DNA from: an uncultured bacterium
GTDB lineage: Bacteria; Actinomycetota; Coriobacteriia; Coriobacteriales; Coriobacteriaceae
Assembly (NCBI GenBank): GCA_905215755.1
Contig: CAJMRE010000002.1
Location: forward strand, 58,019 to 122,018
DNA: 64,000 nt
Direction of reading: 5' to 3'
How positions within the stretch are numbered: position 1 is the stretch's first letter; every line of letters begins with the position of its first letter. Below the pieces are notes generated by a model, which was given only the letters and a program-made list of their open reading frames with translations, was not told the origin of the DNA and ran no database searches. Positions 15,884 to 23,379 of the stretch are shown piece by piece. The position numbers and the translations under genes are program-made.

Positions 15884-15975
15884 GAAACCTTTCCTTTTGG
15901 GTTGGGTGTTGTTACCAGGTTGAATACTCGGTGCCAGCGCTTGGGCTGCGGGACGCCTGTGATCGTGGCGCCTAC

Positions 15976-16929
15976 CTACTCGCCACGCACACGGCGCGCG
16001 ATGCGGTCGGAAAGCGAGACTTTCTCGGCGCGGTTCTTGCCCCAAAACGCGCAAGCCACCATGCCGGGGCCCACGTGCGAGCCGATGGTGGGGCCTACGG
16101 AGCTACGGATGATCGTGACGTCGGCGCAGCCCTCCTCCTTGCGGATGGCGGCCTCGAGCCAGTCGCCGTCCTTTTCGGCATCGGCCGTCATGATGGCGAT
16201 GGGCATGGTGCGGTCGGGCACGTAGTTCTCGCGGAACGACTTGAGGATGGACTTGAGCGCCTTCTTGCGGCCGCGGTTAACGCCGATCAGCGACAGCGAG
16301 CCGGCAAGGTCGTAGGAGAGCTCGGGCTTGACATCGAGCTTTGCCGTGAGCTGTGCCGCCGCGGGCGGAATGCGGCCGCCGGCAGCCAGCGCGTCAAAGC
16401 TCTCGAGCGTAAAGTAACCGTGGACGTAGGTCTTTGCCTCGTTTGCCCAATCGACCAGCTGCTTGGCGGTCAGTCCCGCCGAACGCTGGCGCACGGCCTC
16501 GAGCGCCAAAAGCGCGCCGGTCGCGCAGGGCAGAGCGTTGTCGACCACGTAGAGCTCAAAGTTGGGATACTCGGCGCGCACGGCATCTGCCGCCTGGCAC
16601 GCGGAGTTGTAGCTCGACGACAGCGCCGAGGTAAAGCACAGGTAGACCGTGGGCGTGCCCTCCTTGGCACACTCGGTAAAGAACTCGATATAGCGACCGA
16701 GCGACACGGCGGAGGTAGACACGCGAGCGCCGGCGCGCATGCGGTCGTAGAACTCCTTAGGGCTCATGCTCGACCAGATATCGTCCGTGCGCTCCTCGCC
16801 ATCGATGATAAAGGGGAAGCCCAAGATATCGACATCGAGGTTCGCGGCGACCTCGGGGCTAAAGTCGCAGCAGGTATCGACGACGATGCGGCAGCGGTCA
16901 GAATGGCCGGTAGATGCAGCTTTGTCCAT
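15976..16929 (-). CDS. DegV family fatty-acid-binding protein
   Basis: A 317-residue protein of the DegV/FakB type, which binds a fatty acid for phosphorylation by FakA. Seen: VVDTCCDFSPEVA near 15-27, GARVSTSAVS near 67 (lipid-contacting TS motif), YLCFTSALSSSYNSA near 95, the Arg/Gly segment AGGRIPPAAA near 183 and HVGPGMVACAFWG near the C-terminus, all typical. AAGGAG lies eight bases before the ATG at 16929. It is the first gene of a series running to IDH. The assigned acid chain cannot be read from sequence. Confidence 0.9.
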   Translation of the reverse strand: MDKAASTGHSDRCRIVVDTCCDFSPEVAANLDVDILGFPFIIDGEERTDDIWSSMSPKEFYDRMRAGARVSTSAVSLGRYIEFFTECAKEGTPTVYLCFTSALSSSYNSACQAADAVRAEYPNFELYVVDNALPCATGALLALEAVRQRSAGLTAKQLVDWANEAKTYVHGYFTLESFDALAAGGRIPPAAAQLTAKLDVKPELSYDLAGSLSLIGVNRGRKKALKSILKSFRENYVPDRTMPIAIMTADAEKDGDWLEAAIRKEEGCADVTIIRSSVGPTIGSHVGPGMVACAFWGKNRAEKVSLSDRIARRVRGE

Positions 16930-16947
16930 CAAAGCGACTCCTTACGT

Positions 16948-16980
16948 AAAAAAGGCGGCCATCCGCATGGGATGGCCGCC
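16948..16980 (-). terminator. Terminator of hpf
   Basis: GGCGGCCATCC and GGATGGCCGCC arms are preceded by A6 on the plus strand (T6 on the minus strand). It lies 30 bases beyond the hpf stop. Confidence 0.92.
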
Positions 16981-17009
16981 AGCCGTTAACTCATGCAAGT
17001 TAACGTATT

Positions 17010-17594
17010 TTACTCGTCAAGCGTTTCGATACGGGGCTTGATGATGCCATATCCACCATTCTTACGGTGATACACCACATTGATGAGGCCGGTCGTCGCG
17101 TTCTCGAACACATAGAAGTCGTGGCCCAGCAGATCGGTCTGCACCAGCGCCTGCTCCTCAGTCATCGGGGTGACGTCGATGACCTTCTCGCGGACGAGCA
17201 GGTCGTCCTCCTCCTCGGGCAGCAGCAGGTCGGCCAGATCCTCGACGCGCTCGACCGGTGCGACATCCGCGGCGCTGGCACCGCCCTGGCGGTTGTCCAC
17301 GACCTTGGTCTTGAACTTGCGCAGCTGACGGGTGACCTTATCGGCGGAGAGGTCGATGGCGGCATACATATCTGCGCCGTGCTCGGCAACGCGAATCACC
17401 GAACCGCGGGCACGAACCGTGACCTCGACGATTGCCGGGTTGGGGTTCGAGGGGTTCTTCTCATAGCGAAGCACGACGTCGACCGTCATGGGCTCGATAT
17501 CGAAAACCTTGAGCGCCTCGCCGATCTTCTCATCCACATGCGCACGCAGAGCATCGGTTACCGTCGTCTTGCGTCCAGAAACCTTGATATCCAT
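17010..17594 (-). CDS. hpf: Ribosome hibernation-promoting factor, long form
   Basis: A 194-residue protein that dimerises and silences 70S ribosomes in stationary phase. The N-terminal HPF/RaiA domain (residues 1-100) begins MDIKVSGRKTTVTDALRAHVDEKIGEAL and ends DKVTRQLRKFK. After an acidic linker, the C-terminal dimerisation domain (135-194) carries VREKVIDVTPMTEEQALVQ and GHDFYVFENATTGLINVVYHR, diagnostic of long HPF. I chose the ATG at 17594 with GGAG upstream; the frame four codons earlier lacks an RBS. It is monocistronic between terminators. Confidence 0.95.
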   Translation of the reverse strand: MDIKVSGRKTTVTDALRAHVDEKIGEALKVFDIEPMTVDVVLRYEKNPSNPNPAIVEVTVRARGSVIRVAEHGADMYAAIDLSADKVTRQLRKFKTKVVDNRQGGASAADVAPVERVEDLADLLLPEEEDDLLVREKVIDVTPMTEEQALVQTDLLGHDFYVFENATTGLINVVYHRKNGGYGIIKPRIETLDE

Positions 17595-17812
17595 ACGTGG
17601 CTCCAATCTGCCTCGGGGACTTACTGTACTGGCTATGTACCCATTGCCGTGTATTTAATCACCCGGATTCCCAAAGACCCGAATAACGACTGCTTGATAC
17701 CGCATACCGAAGTCTCGCACTTTTCCGTGGCAAAGTGCGCTATAGGAGGGCATCGGCTGAGTTGGTTTTTCTCCTGGAAATTGCCCTTGACCTGCTGTTT
17801 TTACCAAAATAG
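17595..17812. other. Intergenic region upstream of hpf
   Basis: No coding frame has family similarity here. The stretch should carry the hpf promoter on the minus strand, but I cannot pick a clear -35/-10 pair. Confidence 0.3.
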
Positions 17813-17844
17813 AAAAGCCGGGCTCCCCTATTAGGGAGACCCGG
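17813..17844 (-). terminator. Terminator of the solute-binding lipoprotein gene
   Basis: A stem GCCGGGtCTCCC read on the minus strand pairs across loop TAATAG with GGGAGcCCGGC and is followed by T4. It lies about 70 bases after the stop. Confidence 0.8.
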
Positions 17845-17911
17845 CCATGCGTGTTGAAACCGTGAAGAAGCGCCTCGTTCAATGAATGGCAGGCGCCACC
17901 CCTACCAATAA

Positions 17912-18922
17912 CTAGCTATTGAGCTTGTTGATGTCATCGTCGGTGATGGCGCCCTCCTGGCTAGACGACGGACTGTCGCCGTTGTTATCGGAGGCGTCGC
18001 CATCGGAGGACCCGGTCTCGTTGGACGTGGAGTCGGATGCCTGCACATTGGCCCCCGAAACAGTCTTGGCGGTAAGGTCATAGGGCATTTGGCCGTACCA
18101 GACGCAGTGGACCGCCTCGAGCGTGCCGTCGACCGTGATGCCGTCGAGGGCATCGCTCACGGCACGGCATAGCTCATCGTTGGCCGCGAGGCCCGCGACG
18201 CCGAGCGTCGAGGGCGTCTCGAGCGCGCCGACATAAGAGATCTGGCTCATCAGGCGCGCAAGGTAGCCGCCGGCCGTGGAGTCGCAAATCACGTAGTCGA
18301 TCTCGCCGGACTCAAGTGCCTCAAAGCACTCGTTGATGTTGGAGAAGGTCTTTTGGTTGGCCGTGATACTCTGCTTGGCGAGCGCTTCCTGCGAGGCCGA
18401 GGAGGTCTGAACGCCCAGGGTAGCGGTGTTAAGCGTTTCGATGGAAACGCTCAGTGATTCGCCGTCGCTCGTCTTTCCGAACACTGCCGCAGCGTCGTAC
18501 AGGCAAGTACCAAGCGTGTTGATGTCACCATCCGTGGAATTGATGTCGCCAATGAAGATGTCGGCCTTTTTGTCGCCAAGCGCGGAATCGGCAGAAGAAG
18601 CATCGACGAAGGCAACCTTGAGGCCCATGCGGCTTGCAAGGGCGCGGGCAGCGTCGACCGCGTAGCCCGTGAGGTTACCATCGGCGCCCTGCATGGCCTG
18701 CGGGGCATCGGAGGTATCGAGGGCAACCGTCAGGGTACCGGGAGTGACCAGGGCATCGTCCGACACCGTAGGGGTAACGGTCTCGTGCTCGATCTGGTCA
18801 ATCGTGGGTGTCGTGAACGTGGACAGTGGATTGAACGCGCATCCGCTCAAGCCCAATACGGCAATGACCGCCGCGGTCCCAGCACCTAACCGAGCCGCGT
18901 GCATCAAGCTGCCCCTCACCAT
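17912..18922 (-). CDS. Extracellular solute-binding protein (family 3), lipoprotein
   Basis: A 336-residue lipoprotein. The signal peptide MVRGSLMHAARLG... leads into a hydrophobic stretch and the lipobox LSGC, with the lipidated Cys near 28. The PBPb domain covers about residues 60-290 (GTLTVALDTSDAPQAMQG, LTGYAVDAARALASRMGLKVAFVD, ADIFIGDINS, ALESGEIDYVICDS). The last 45 residues are a low-complexity Ser/Asp/Asn tail. Polar amino acids are the usual ligands of this family. No permease or ATPase gene is adjacent, so it is an orphan binding protein or sensor. The frame stays open upstream to 19303; I prefer 18922 because the lipoprotein signal then begins the protein. Confidence 0.78.
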   Translation of the reverse strand: MVRGSLMHAARLGAGTAAVIAVLGLSGCAFNPLSTFTTPTIDQIEHETVTPTVSDDALVTPGTLTVALDTSDAPQAMQGADGNLTGYAVDAARALASRMGLKVAFVDASSADSALGDKKADIFIGDINSTDGDINTLGTCLYDAAAVFGKTSDGESLSVSIETLNTATLGVQTSSASQEALAKQSITANQKTFSNINECFEALESGEIDYVICDSTAGGYLARLMSQISYVGALETPSTLGVAGLAANDELCRAVSDALDGITVDGTLEAVHCVWYGQMPYDLTAKTVSGANVQASDSTSNETGSSDGDASDNNGDSPSSSQEGAITDDDINKLNS

Positions 18923-19247
18923 GTCCACTACCCTGCCTTCTGTGTCGTATACGATCCGTGCGTTGCGCGGAATATCAGGTTGTTCCCACCAGCTGACCTG
19001 GTATTTGACCCCACACTTGCGCACCGGGGTGTTTGCTCGGGAGGCCGCAGCCACCTTCACGACTGACCCGCTCGCCCGCGAGGCGGTATTGCCCCAAAGA
19101 AAGTAGAACGGACGGTGCGGCTTACATCTAGGACGCGCCATGATCGCGCCGCGCGCACGCGGTCGCTTACGTGGATCCCTTTGACCGCGTCTGTCTTGGA
19201 CTAGGACGGGCATTTCGTCCGTCCGCAACCACAGCCTGGTAGGAACG
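18923..19247 (-). ncRNA. Structured 5' leader of the solute-binding lipoprotein (candidate cis-regulatory RNA)
   Basis: A strong promoter at 19254-19282 predicts a start near 19247, leaving about 325 bases before the lipoprotein ATG. Read on the minus strand the leader contains GGACGG/CCGTCC, ACGCGGTC/GACCGCGT (8-bp perfect stem) and ACCAG/CTGGT hairpins. The same stretch is open in the frame of the lipoprotein, with an ATG at 19213 and another at 19141, so an N-terminally extended protein is the main alternative. I do not recognise a known riboswitch. Confidence 0.35.
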
Positions 19248-19253
19248 AAGCGC

Positions 19254-19282
19254 ATTATAGCTAAGTTCAAGCTAAAGTTTAA
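19254..19282 (-). promoter_or_regulatory. Sigma-70-type promoter of the lipoprotein transcript
   Basis: Minus strand: TTAAAC (19277-19282), a 17-base spacer and a consensus TATAAT (19254-19259). Confidence 0.75.
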
Positions 19283-19403
19283 GGTTAGGGGCGTTATTCG
19301 CATCGCGAGTACAGATTTCGCAGGTCAGGACGGGCCGCACGCGCTCTGATTGAGCCCGTCGCTCCCCTATGGAAAGCCCCAACACACCCGTCTTAGGGCG
19401 CCG

Positions 19404-19620
19404 TGGCCAAAAAATAGCAAATATGAGTACTGTTACCAATTTAGTAGCAGGAGTTTTTGGCTCTGCAAGCTGTTTTCACGCTCTATAACGTCAGATTGAT
19501 GCCAGGATATTCCACATTTGTTTAATAACTTTCTAATTTACCCCATCTTCCAGTCCCAAAATCCCTGATTTTGCTGTTACTGAATTTGTAGCAGTACTCA
19601 TATTTGCTATATTTTGGCCA
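19404..19620. repeat. Intergenic TIR element, copy A (217 bp)
   Basis: The ends are imperfect inverted repeats of about 33-47 bases: TGGCCAAAAAATAGCAAATA followed by TGAGTACTGTTAC at the left, and the inverted match ending at 19620. The left part continues with TTTAGTAGCAG. Two further copies lie at 33901 and 56093. The interior is AT-rich and noncoding. The element lies just beyond the stop of the nuclease-like gene and upstream of the lipoprotein promoter. Confidence 0.8.
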
Positions 19621-19654
19621 GAGCATATATCCAACCCCCTGTTTCAGAGCATTG

Positions 19655-20764
19655 TTAGGCGGGTTTAAGCCCAAAACACGCCCGCAGCGTGTTAAGCAGC
19701 GCCTCTTGCTTTTTCCTGCGGGCATCGACACGATTCCGGTACCGCTTTCGCATACGCTGGTGCATGCGCCATGCGAGCGCCTCCATTGCTTCCATGTCGC
19801 AGAGTATCTCGTTATTGACCGTCGCGACCTCGATTCCCATAGTAATCAAGCCCGTGTTGCGTTTTTCATCATGGATACGTCCCCTCCGGGAGGAATGGCC
19901 CAGCTCACCGTTGTATTCCAGGTCAAACTGGGCTGCTTCCTGATACACATCGCAAACTGCATGCGGCATCCCCGAGATTGCCTGCGCACGGTCATCGAAC
20001 TCGATCTTGTAGTCGGTCTTAAAGGGACCGCAGGCAAACCCGCCATAGGAAAACGGAAGCGAAAACAGAGCGAGCATGATGCACTCCATGGGCGAGCGCA
20101 GATTTTCTGACAGGTAGGGACACAGGCGCAGCAGCTGTTTGGCCACATTCCCCTTGCATGCCGCGAGGTAATCTACCAGGCAATCGGGTGTCAGCACGGA
20201 CTCGACCTCAAAGTAACCGACATCTGGCGGCTGGTCTTTGTCCTTTGCCAATTTGTTCACGACAGGCGATGTGTAGGGAGGTAGATACTGCCCGCGGTCA
20301 CTCAGCGAAATCTTAGAGCACAGCTCCTGGGCCAGGGCAAATGCCTGGATACAGCCGACCTCGCGGGCGACGGCAACACAAAGGGCCTCGGGAGATAGAC
20401 TGTACACCCCTGGTTCCACCTCTAGAATCGAGCCGGCGGGCAACCCAGAGCATACGGACCAGCCCACGCCAGGCATGCGGCGGCGCTGCGCCGCAGATCC
20501 CACCAGCAAGCAAAGATCTTCTTGCACCTCGCCGCTTGCGGCCCCAATCCGCACCAAGTCGGGAAGATAGATGTCCTCGATCGAGGGCGACGACGCGCGC
20601 AGCACACGGCACTCTTCATCGGGACTGAGGTCCCTCCAGCTGATGTAACCCATTTGTCGGCGCTCGGCGCGCATCATGCGTAGCGCCGAGGCGCCCGTCA
20701 GAATTACGGAAGCAGCCAGCTGCTCGCTTGCAGGCTTGCCACGCTGCCCGATCTTTATTGCCAT
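19655..20764 (-). CDS. Putative PD-(D/E)XK nuclease-like / AbiEi-like protein
   Basis: A 369-residue protein I can place only by motifs. The N-terminal 150 residues include an Arg-rich stretch and an HTH-like segment seen in AbiEi-type antitoxin/regulators. Near residues 285-325 is FDLEYNGELGHSSRRGRIHDEKRNTGL followed by MGIEVATVNN, the D..EY..GE.GH..R...D..R spacing of DUF559/Vsr-like nuclease folds. A Lys/Arg-rich C-terminus (MRKRYRNRVDARRKKQ) may bind nucleic acid. The ATG at 20764 has GGGG eight bases upstream and starts 11 bases after comF. Function is unproven: a defence, DNA-repair or regulatory role are all possible. Confidence 0.5.
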   Translation of the reverse strand: MAIKIGQRGKPASEQLAASVILTGASALRMMRAERRQMGYISWRDLSPDEECRVLRASSPSIEDIYLPDLVRIGAASGEVQEDLCLLVGSAAQRRRMPGVGWSVCSGLPAGSILEVEPGVYSLSPEALCVAVAREVGCIQAFALAQELCSKISLSDRGQYLPPYTSPVVNKLAKDKDQPPDVGYFEVESVLTPDCLVDYLAACKGNVAKQLLRLCPYLSENLRSPMECIMLALFSLPFSYGGFACGPFKTDYKIEFDDRAQAISGMPHAVCDVYQEAAQFDLEYNGELGHSSRRGRIHDEKRNTGLITMGIEVATVNNEILCDMEAMEALAWRMHQRMRKRYRNRVDARRKKQEALLNTLRACFGLKPA

Positions 20765-20775
20765 CTGAACCACCC

Positions 20776-21582
20776 CTACCAAACGCGTGCGATAGCGAGG
20801 CCATCAACGGCCGTGGCACCGGCGCGCTTGAGTTCCGCCGAAGCCGCGGCCATCGTCGCACCCGTAGTGATAACGTCGTCGATAAGCAGCAGGCGCTTGC
20901 CCTGCACGTCCTCAACGGTCTCATACATGCCTCGGGCACGCTCGCGGCGCTCCTCACGACCGAGTTCGCGCTGGTCGCCATGCCCGTACTTGACGAGAGC
21001 ATCGAGCAGAGGAACACCCGACAGCTCGCAAAATGGGCGCGCAATAGCCTCCATATGATCAAAACCACGCCGCCGAAACGCTGCCGCCGTCGCAGGCACA
21101 AACACCACCGCATCCGCACCGGACAGCACACCTCCATAGCGATCGGGCGCTACGACCTGGGCATGCAGGGCGGTGTCGTAGAGCAGCTCCGCCAGATACG
21201 GAGCCAGACGTCGCTCGCCCGCATCCTTGTACGCTTTAATGATGCGCGGCAGCGGATGCGCATAGACGGCGCACGCCAGGCAGCGGTCGAGCGCCTCCGC
21301 CATTGCCGAGGACGTGCCCTCGACCGAACACTCAGTGCACAGCAAATCCCCAAACGGGGCGCCGCATCGGGTGCAGCTATGACGTGGGTCGATGAGCGTG
21401 AGCGCGGTCAGGCAGTCTTGGCAAATAAGCGCACCGGCGCGCTCGCAGCCGGCACATCGTGTTGGCGACAATGCCTCGAGCGCCTCGCGTGCCACCCACT
21501 CGGCAAACGGTAGCAATTCGTCCGCAAACGGTAGGGCGCCGGCGCCCTGCAGACGGCTCAATATGTTCAGATGGCTCTTCAA
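20776..21582 (-). CDS. comF: ComF family phosphoribosyltransferase-like competence protein
   Basis: A 268-residue protein. The N-terminal part has paired Cys motifs (CAGCERAGALICQDC near 42-56 and CTRCGAPFGDLLCTEC near 70-86) that form a zinc module. The C-terminal phosphoribosyltransferase domain has LLLIDDVITTGATMAAA near 230-246, the PRPP loop. ComF acts in DNA uptake or processing of transforming single strands. The start is a TTG at 21582 with GGGAGG eight bases before it, and that SD lies inside a 12-bp hairpin stem. It follows ricT and precedes the nuclease-like gene. Confidence 0.92.
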   Translation of the reverse strand: MKSHLNILSRLQGAGALPFADELLPFAEWVAREALEALSPTRCAGCERAGALICQDCLTALTLIDPRHSCTRCGAPFGDLLCTECSVEGTSSAMAEALDRCLACAVYAHPLPRIIKAYKDAGERRLAPYLAELLYDTALHAQVVAPDRYGGVLSGADAVVFVPATAAAFRRRGFDHMEAIARPFCELSGVPLLDALVKYGHGDQRELGREERRERARGMYETVEDVQGKRLLLIDDVITTGATMAAASAELKRAGATAVDGLAIARVW

Positions 21583-21585
21583 GAC

Positions 21586-21621
21586 ACAACCCTCCCTACG
21601 TTCGGTCGCAGGGAGGGTTGT
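21586..21621 (-). promoter_or_regulatory. Hairpin containing the comF Shine-Dalgarno
   Basis: ACAACCCTCCCT (21586-21597) pairs perfectly with AGGGAGGGTTGT (21610-21621). In the minus-strand RNA the SD AGGGAGG is in the 3' arm, four bases before the TTG start, so translation would be masked unless the stem opens. It might instead be a weak terminator after ricT, but there is no U-run. Confidence 0.55.
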
Positions 21622-21684
21622 TGATTCGGCGCTATGATACCCCGATGCGCTCGGGGCAAGGCGGGCTAAATCCGCTCGCGGGCG

Positions 21685-23379
21685 TTATTCGCCGGCGGGC
21701 GGTTGTGGTGCGGACGAAGACGGGGTCGAGCCCTCGCCACCATCCTGGCGCGGCTTGCGGGAACGGCGACGGCGACGGCGCTTTTGACCCTGGTCGGCCG
21801 AGCCCTCGCCACCGCGATCCTCGCGCGGCTCGCGCTCGTCGCGAGCGGCGCCACGCGAAGCCTTGGCAGCCGCTCCCCCGCCATCTCCGGGACGACGGCG
21901 CGTGACCTTGACCTCGCCATCCGAGACCTGATCGGCCACAGAGGGCACTGAGGGCTTCTGCTGCGCGCCCGAGGAATGGCGACGGCGCGGACGCGGCGCG
22001 CGCTCCTCCTCGCCACGTGACTTGCCGCTCTTGTCGACAGGCGCATCGGAGGCCGAGGCGCCCTTGGGAGCGGCACCGGCCTCGCGAGCAGCTGCGGCGC
22101 GGAAGGCGTCCTCGCGCTCCTCGCTCGACAGGTGACGGCGACGACGGCGCGTGGGGTTCATGCCACCGCCGCGATTTTGCTGCTGGGGCTGCTGAGCCTC
22201 GCGCTCGCGGGAAGCGTTCTTACCCGCGGCCTCGCCATTGTCGACGGACGCCGTGCGCTTGCGGCGGCGACGGCCATCGGCTGCTCCCTCGGTCTCGGGC
22301 GCCTCGGCCTTGCCGCGGCCCTTTCCACGGCCACGGCCCTCGCCCTGGCCCTGAGCGGTGCGAGCATCGGATTCGGCATCGCGACGACGGCGCTTGGGCA
22401 TCGATGTGCCGGCCAGACGATCGGCGCTCGACAGGCCATCGCCCACGTCGACGCCGTTTTCGCGATCGAGTTCCATGAGCGCCAGACGCATCTCGGGCGA
22501 CTCGATGCGCTCGAGCACGTCGCGCGTCACGCAGTCGGGGCGGCAGTTGCAGCCCTGCTCGGCGGCCTTCTTTTTGCAACCCTCCGAGCACGTCATATCG
22601 GCCAGGTTGACCTTAAAGACTTTGCCGTTCTCCAGGCGCAGCACCAGCTGCTCACGCGGCGTGTCATATTCCTGGATGCGCGCCTTGCCAAGCGGCGTAT
22701 CGATAAGCGTCTTCTTTTTGGGCGCGCGGCTCTTAAAGTCCTTGTACGCCTCGAACTCGTAGCGCAGGCAGCACATCAGGCGGCCGCAGACGCCACTAAT
22801 CTTGGACGAGTTGAGCGGCAGGTCCTGCTCCTTTGCCATGCGGATCGAAACCGGCTCAAACTGTCCGCCAAAGCGCGTGCAGCAGAGCTCCTGGCCGCAC
22901 TGGGCATAGCCGCCCACCAGGCGGGTCTCGTCGCGCACGCCGATCTGGCGCATGTCGACGCGAATGTGCAGCGTCGAGGACAGGTCCTTGACGAGCTGAC
23001 GGAAATCGACGCGCTCCTCGGCCGCAAAGTAGAACACGGCCTTCTCGCCGCCAAACAGGTACTCGACGCCGACCGGCTTCATCTCGAGGTCGAGCTCTTT
23101 GACCAGACGGCGGAAATCGACCATCGCCTCGTCGCCCTGGATGGCCAGGTCGTCGGCAAGCTGCAGGTCGATGTCGCTCGCCACGCGCAGCACGGGCTTG
23201 AGCGGCTGGCCGATCTCATCTTGCGGCACCTCGAAGGGATCGGCCGTGACCAGGCCGATCTCGGTTCCGCGCTCGGTGGAGCAAATGGCATAATCGGCCT
23301 CGAGGATATCCAGATCCTGCGGGTCGAACCACAGGTCGCGCGAGGCGTAGGTAAACTTAACGGGTACGACTAACGGCAT
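21685..23379 (-). CDS. ricT: PSP1-domain protein of the RicT/YaaT family with long basic C-terminal tail
   Basis: A 564-residue protein. Residues 1-275 are the PSP1/YaaT region with its conserved Cys residues (GYAQCGQELCCTRFGGQF near 158, GVCGRLMCCLRYE near 198). A further Cys cluster follows near 270-290 (MTCSEGCKKK, GCNCRPDC). In Bacillus, RicT belongs to the Fe-S Y-complex that works with RNase Y in mRNA maturation. From about residue 325 to the end the chain is Arg/Lys/Gly/Glu-rich low complexity, roughly 240 residues, far longer than the typical 275-300-residue family member. It overlaps the 3' end of holB by 10 bases. Confidence 0.88.
   Translation of the reverse strand: MPLVVPVKFTYASRDLWFDPQDLDILEADYAICSTERGTEIGLVTADPFEVPQDEIGQPLKPVLRVASDIDLQLADDLAIQGDEAMVDFRRLVKELDLEMKPVGVEYLFGGEKAVFYFAAEERVDFRQLVKDLSSTLHIRVDMRQIGVRDETRLVGGYAQCGQELCCTRFGGQFEPVSIRMAKEQDLPLNSSKISGVCGRLMCCLRYEFEAYKDFKSRAPKKKTLIDTPLGKARIQEYDTPREQLVLRLENGKVFKVNLADMTCSEGCKKKAAEQGCNCRPDCVTRDVLERIESPEMRLALMELDRENGVDVGDGLSSADRLAGTSMPKRRRRDAESDARTAQGQGEGRGRGKGRGKAEAPETEGAADGRRRRKRTASVDNGEAAGKNASREREAQQPQQQNRGGGMNPTRRRRRHLSSEEREDAFRAAAAREAGAAPKGASASDAPVDKSGKSRGEEERAPRPRRRHSSGAQQKPSVPSVADQVSDGEVKVTRRRPGDGGGAAAKASRGAARDEREPREDRGGEGSADQGQKRRRRRRSRKPRQDGGEGSTPSSSAPQPPAGE

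Noticed and set aside
18923..19250. SRP RNA, 6S RNA, RNase P RNA or tmRNA in the lipoprotein leader
   Set aside because: I checked for the conserved SRP tetraloop core, RNase P core strings and a tmRNA tag/tRNA-like ends and saw none.
19404..19620. CRISPR array or IS element for the AGTACT repeats
   Set aside because: There is no regular repeat-spacer order and no transposase frame; each locus has one left and one inverted right end.
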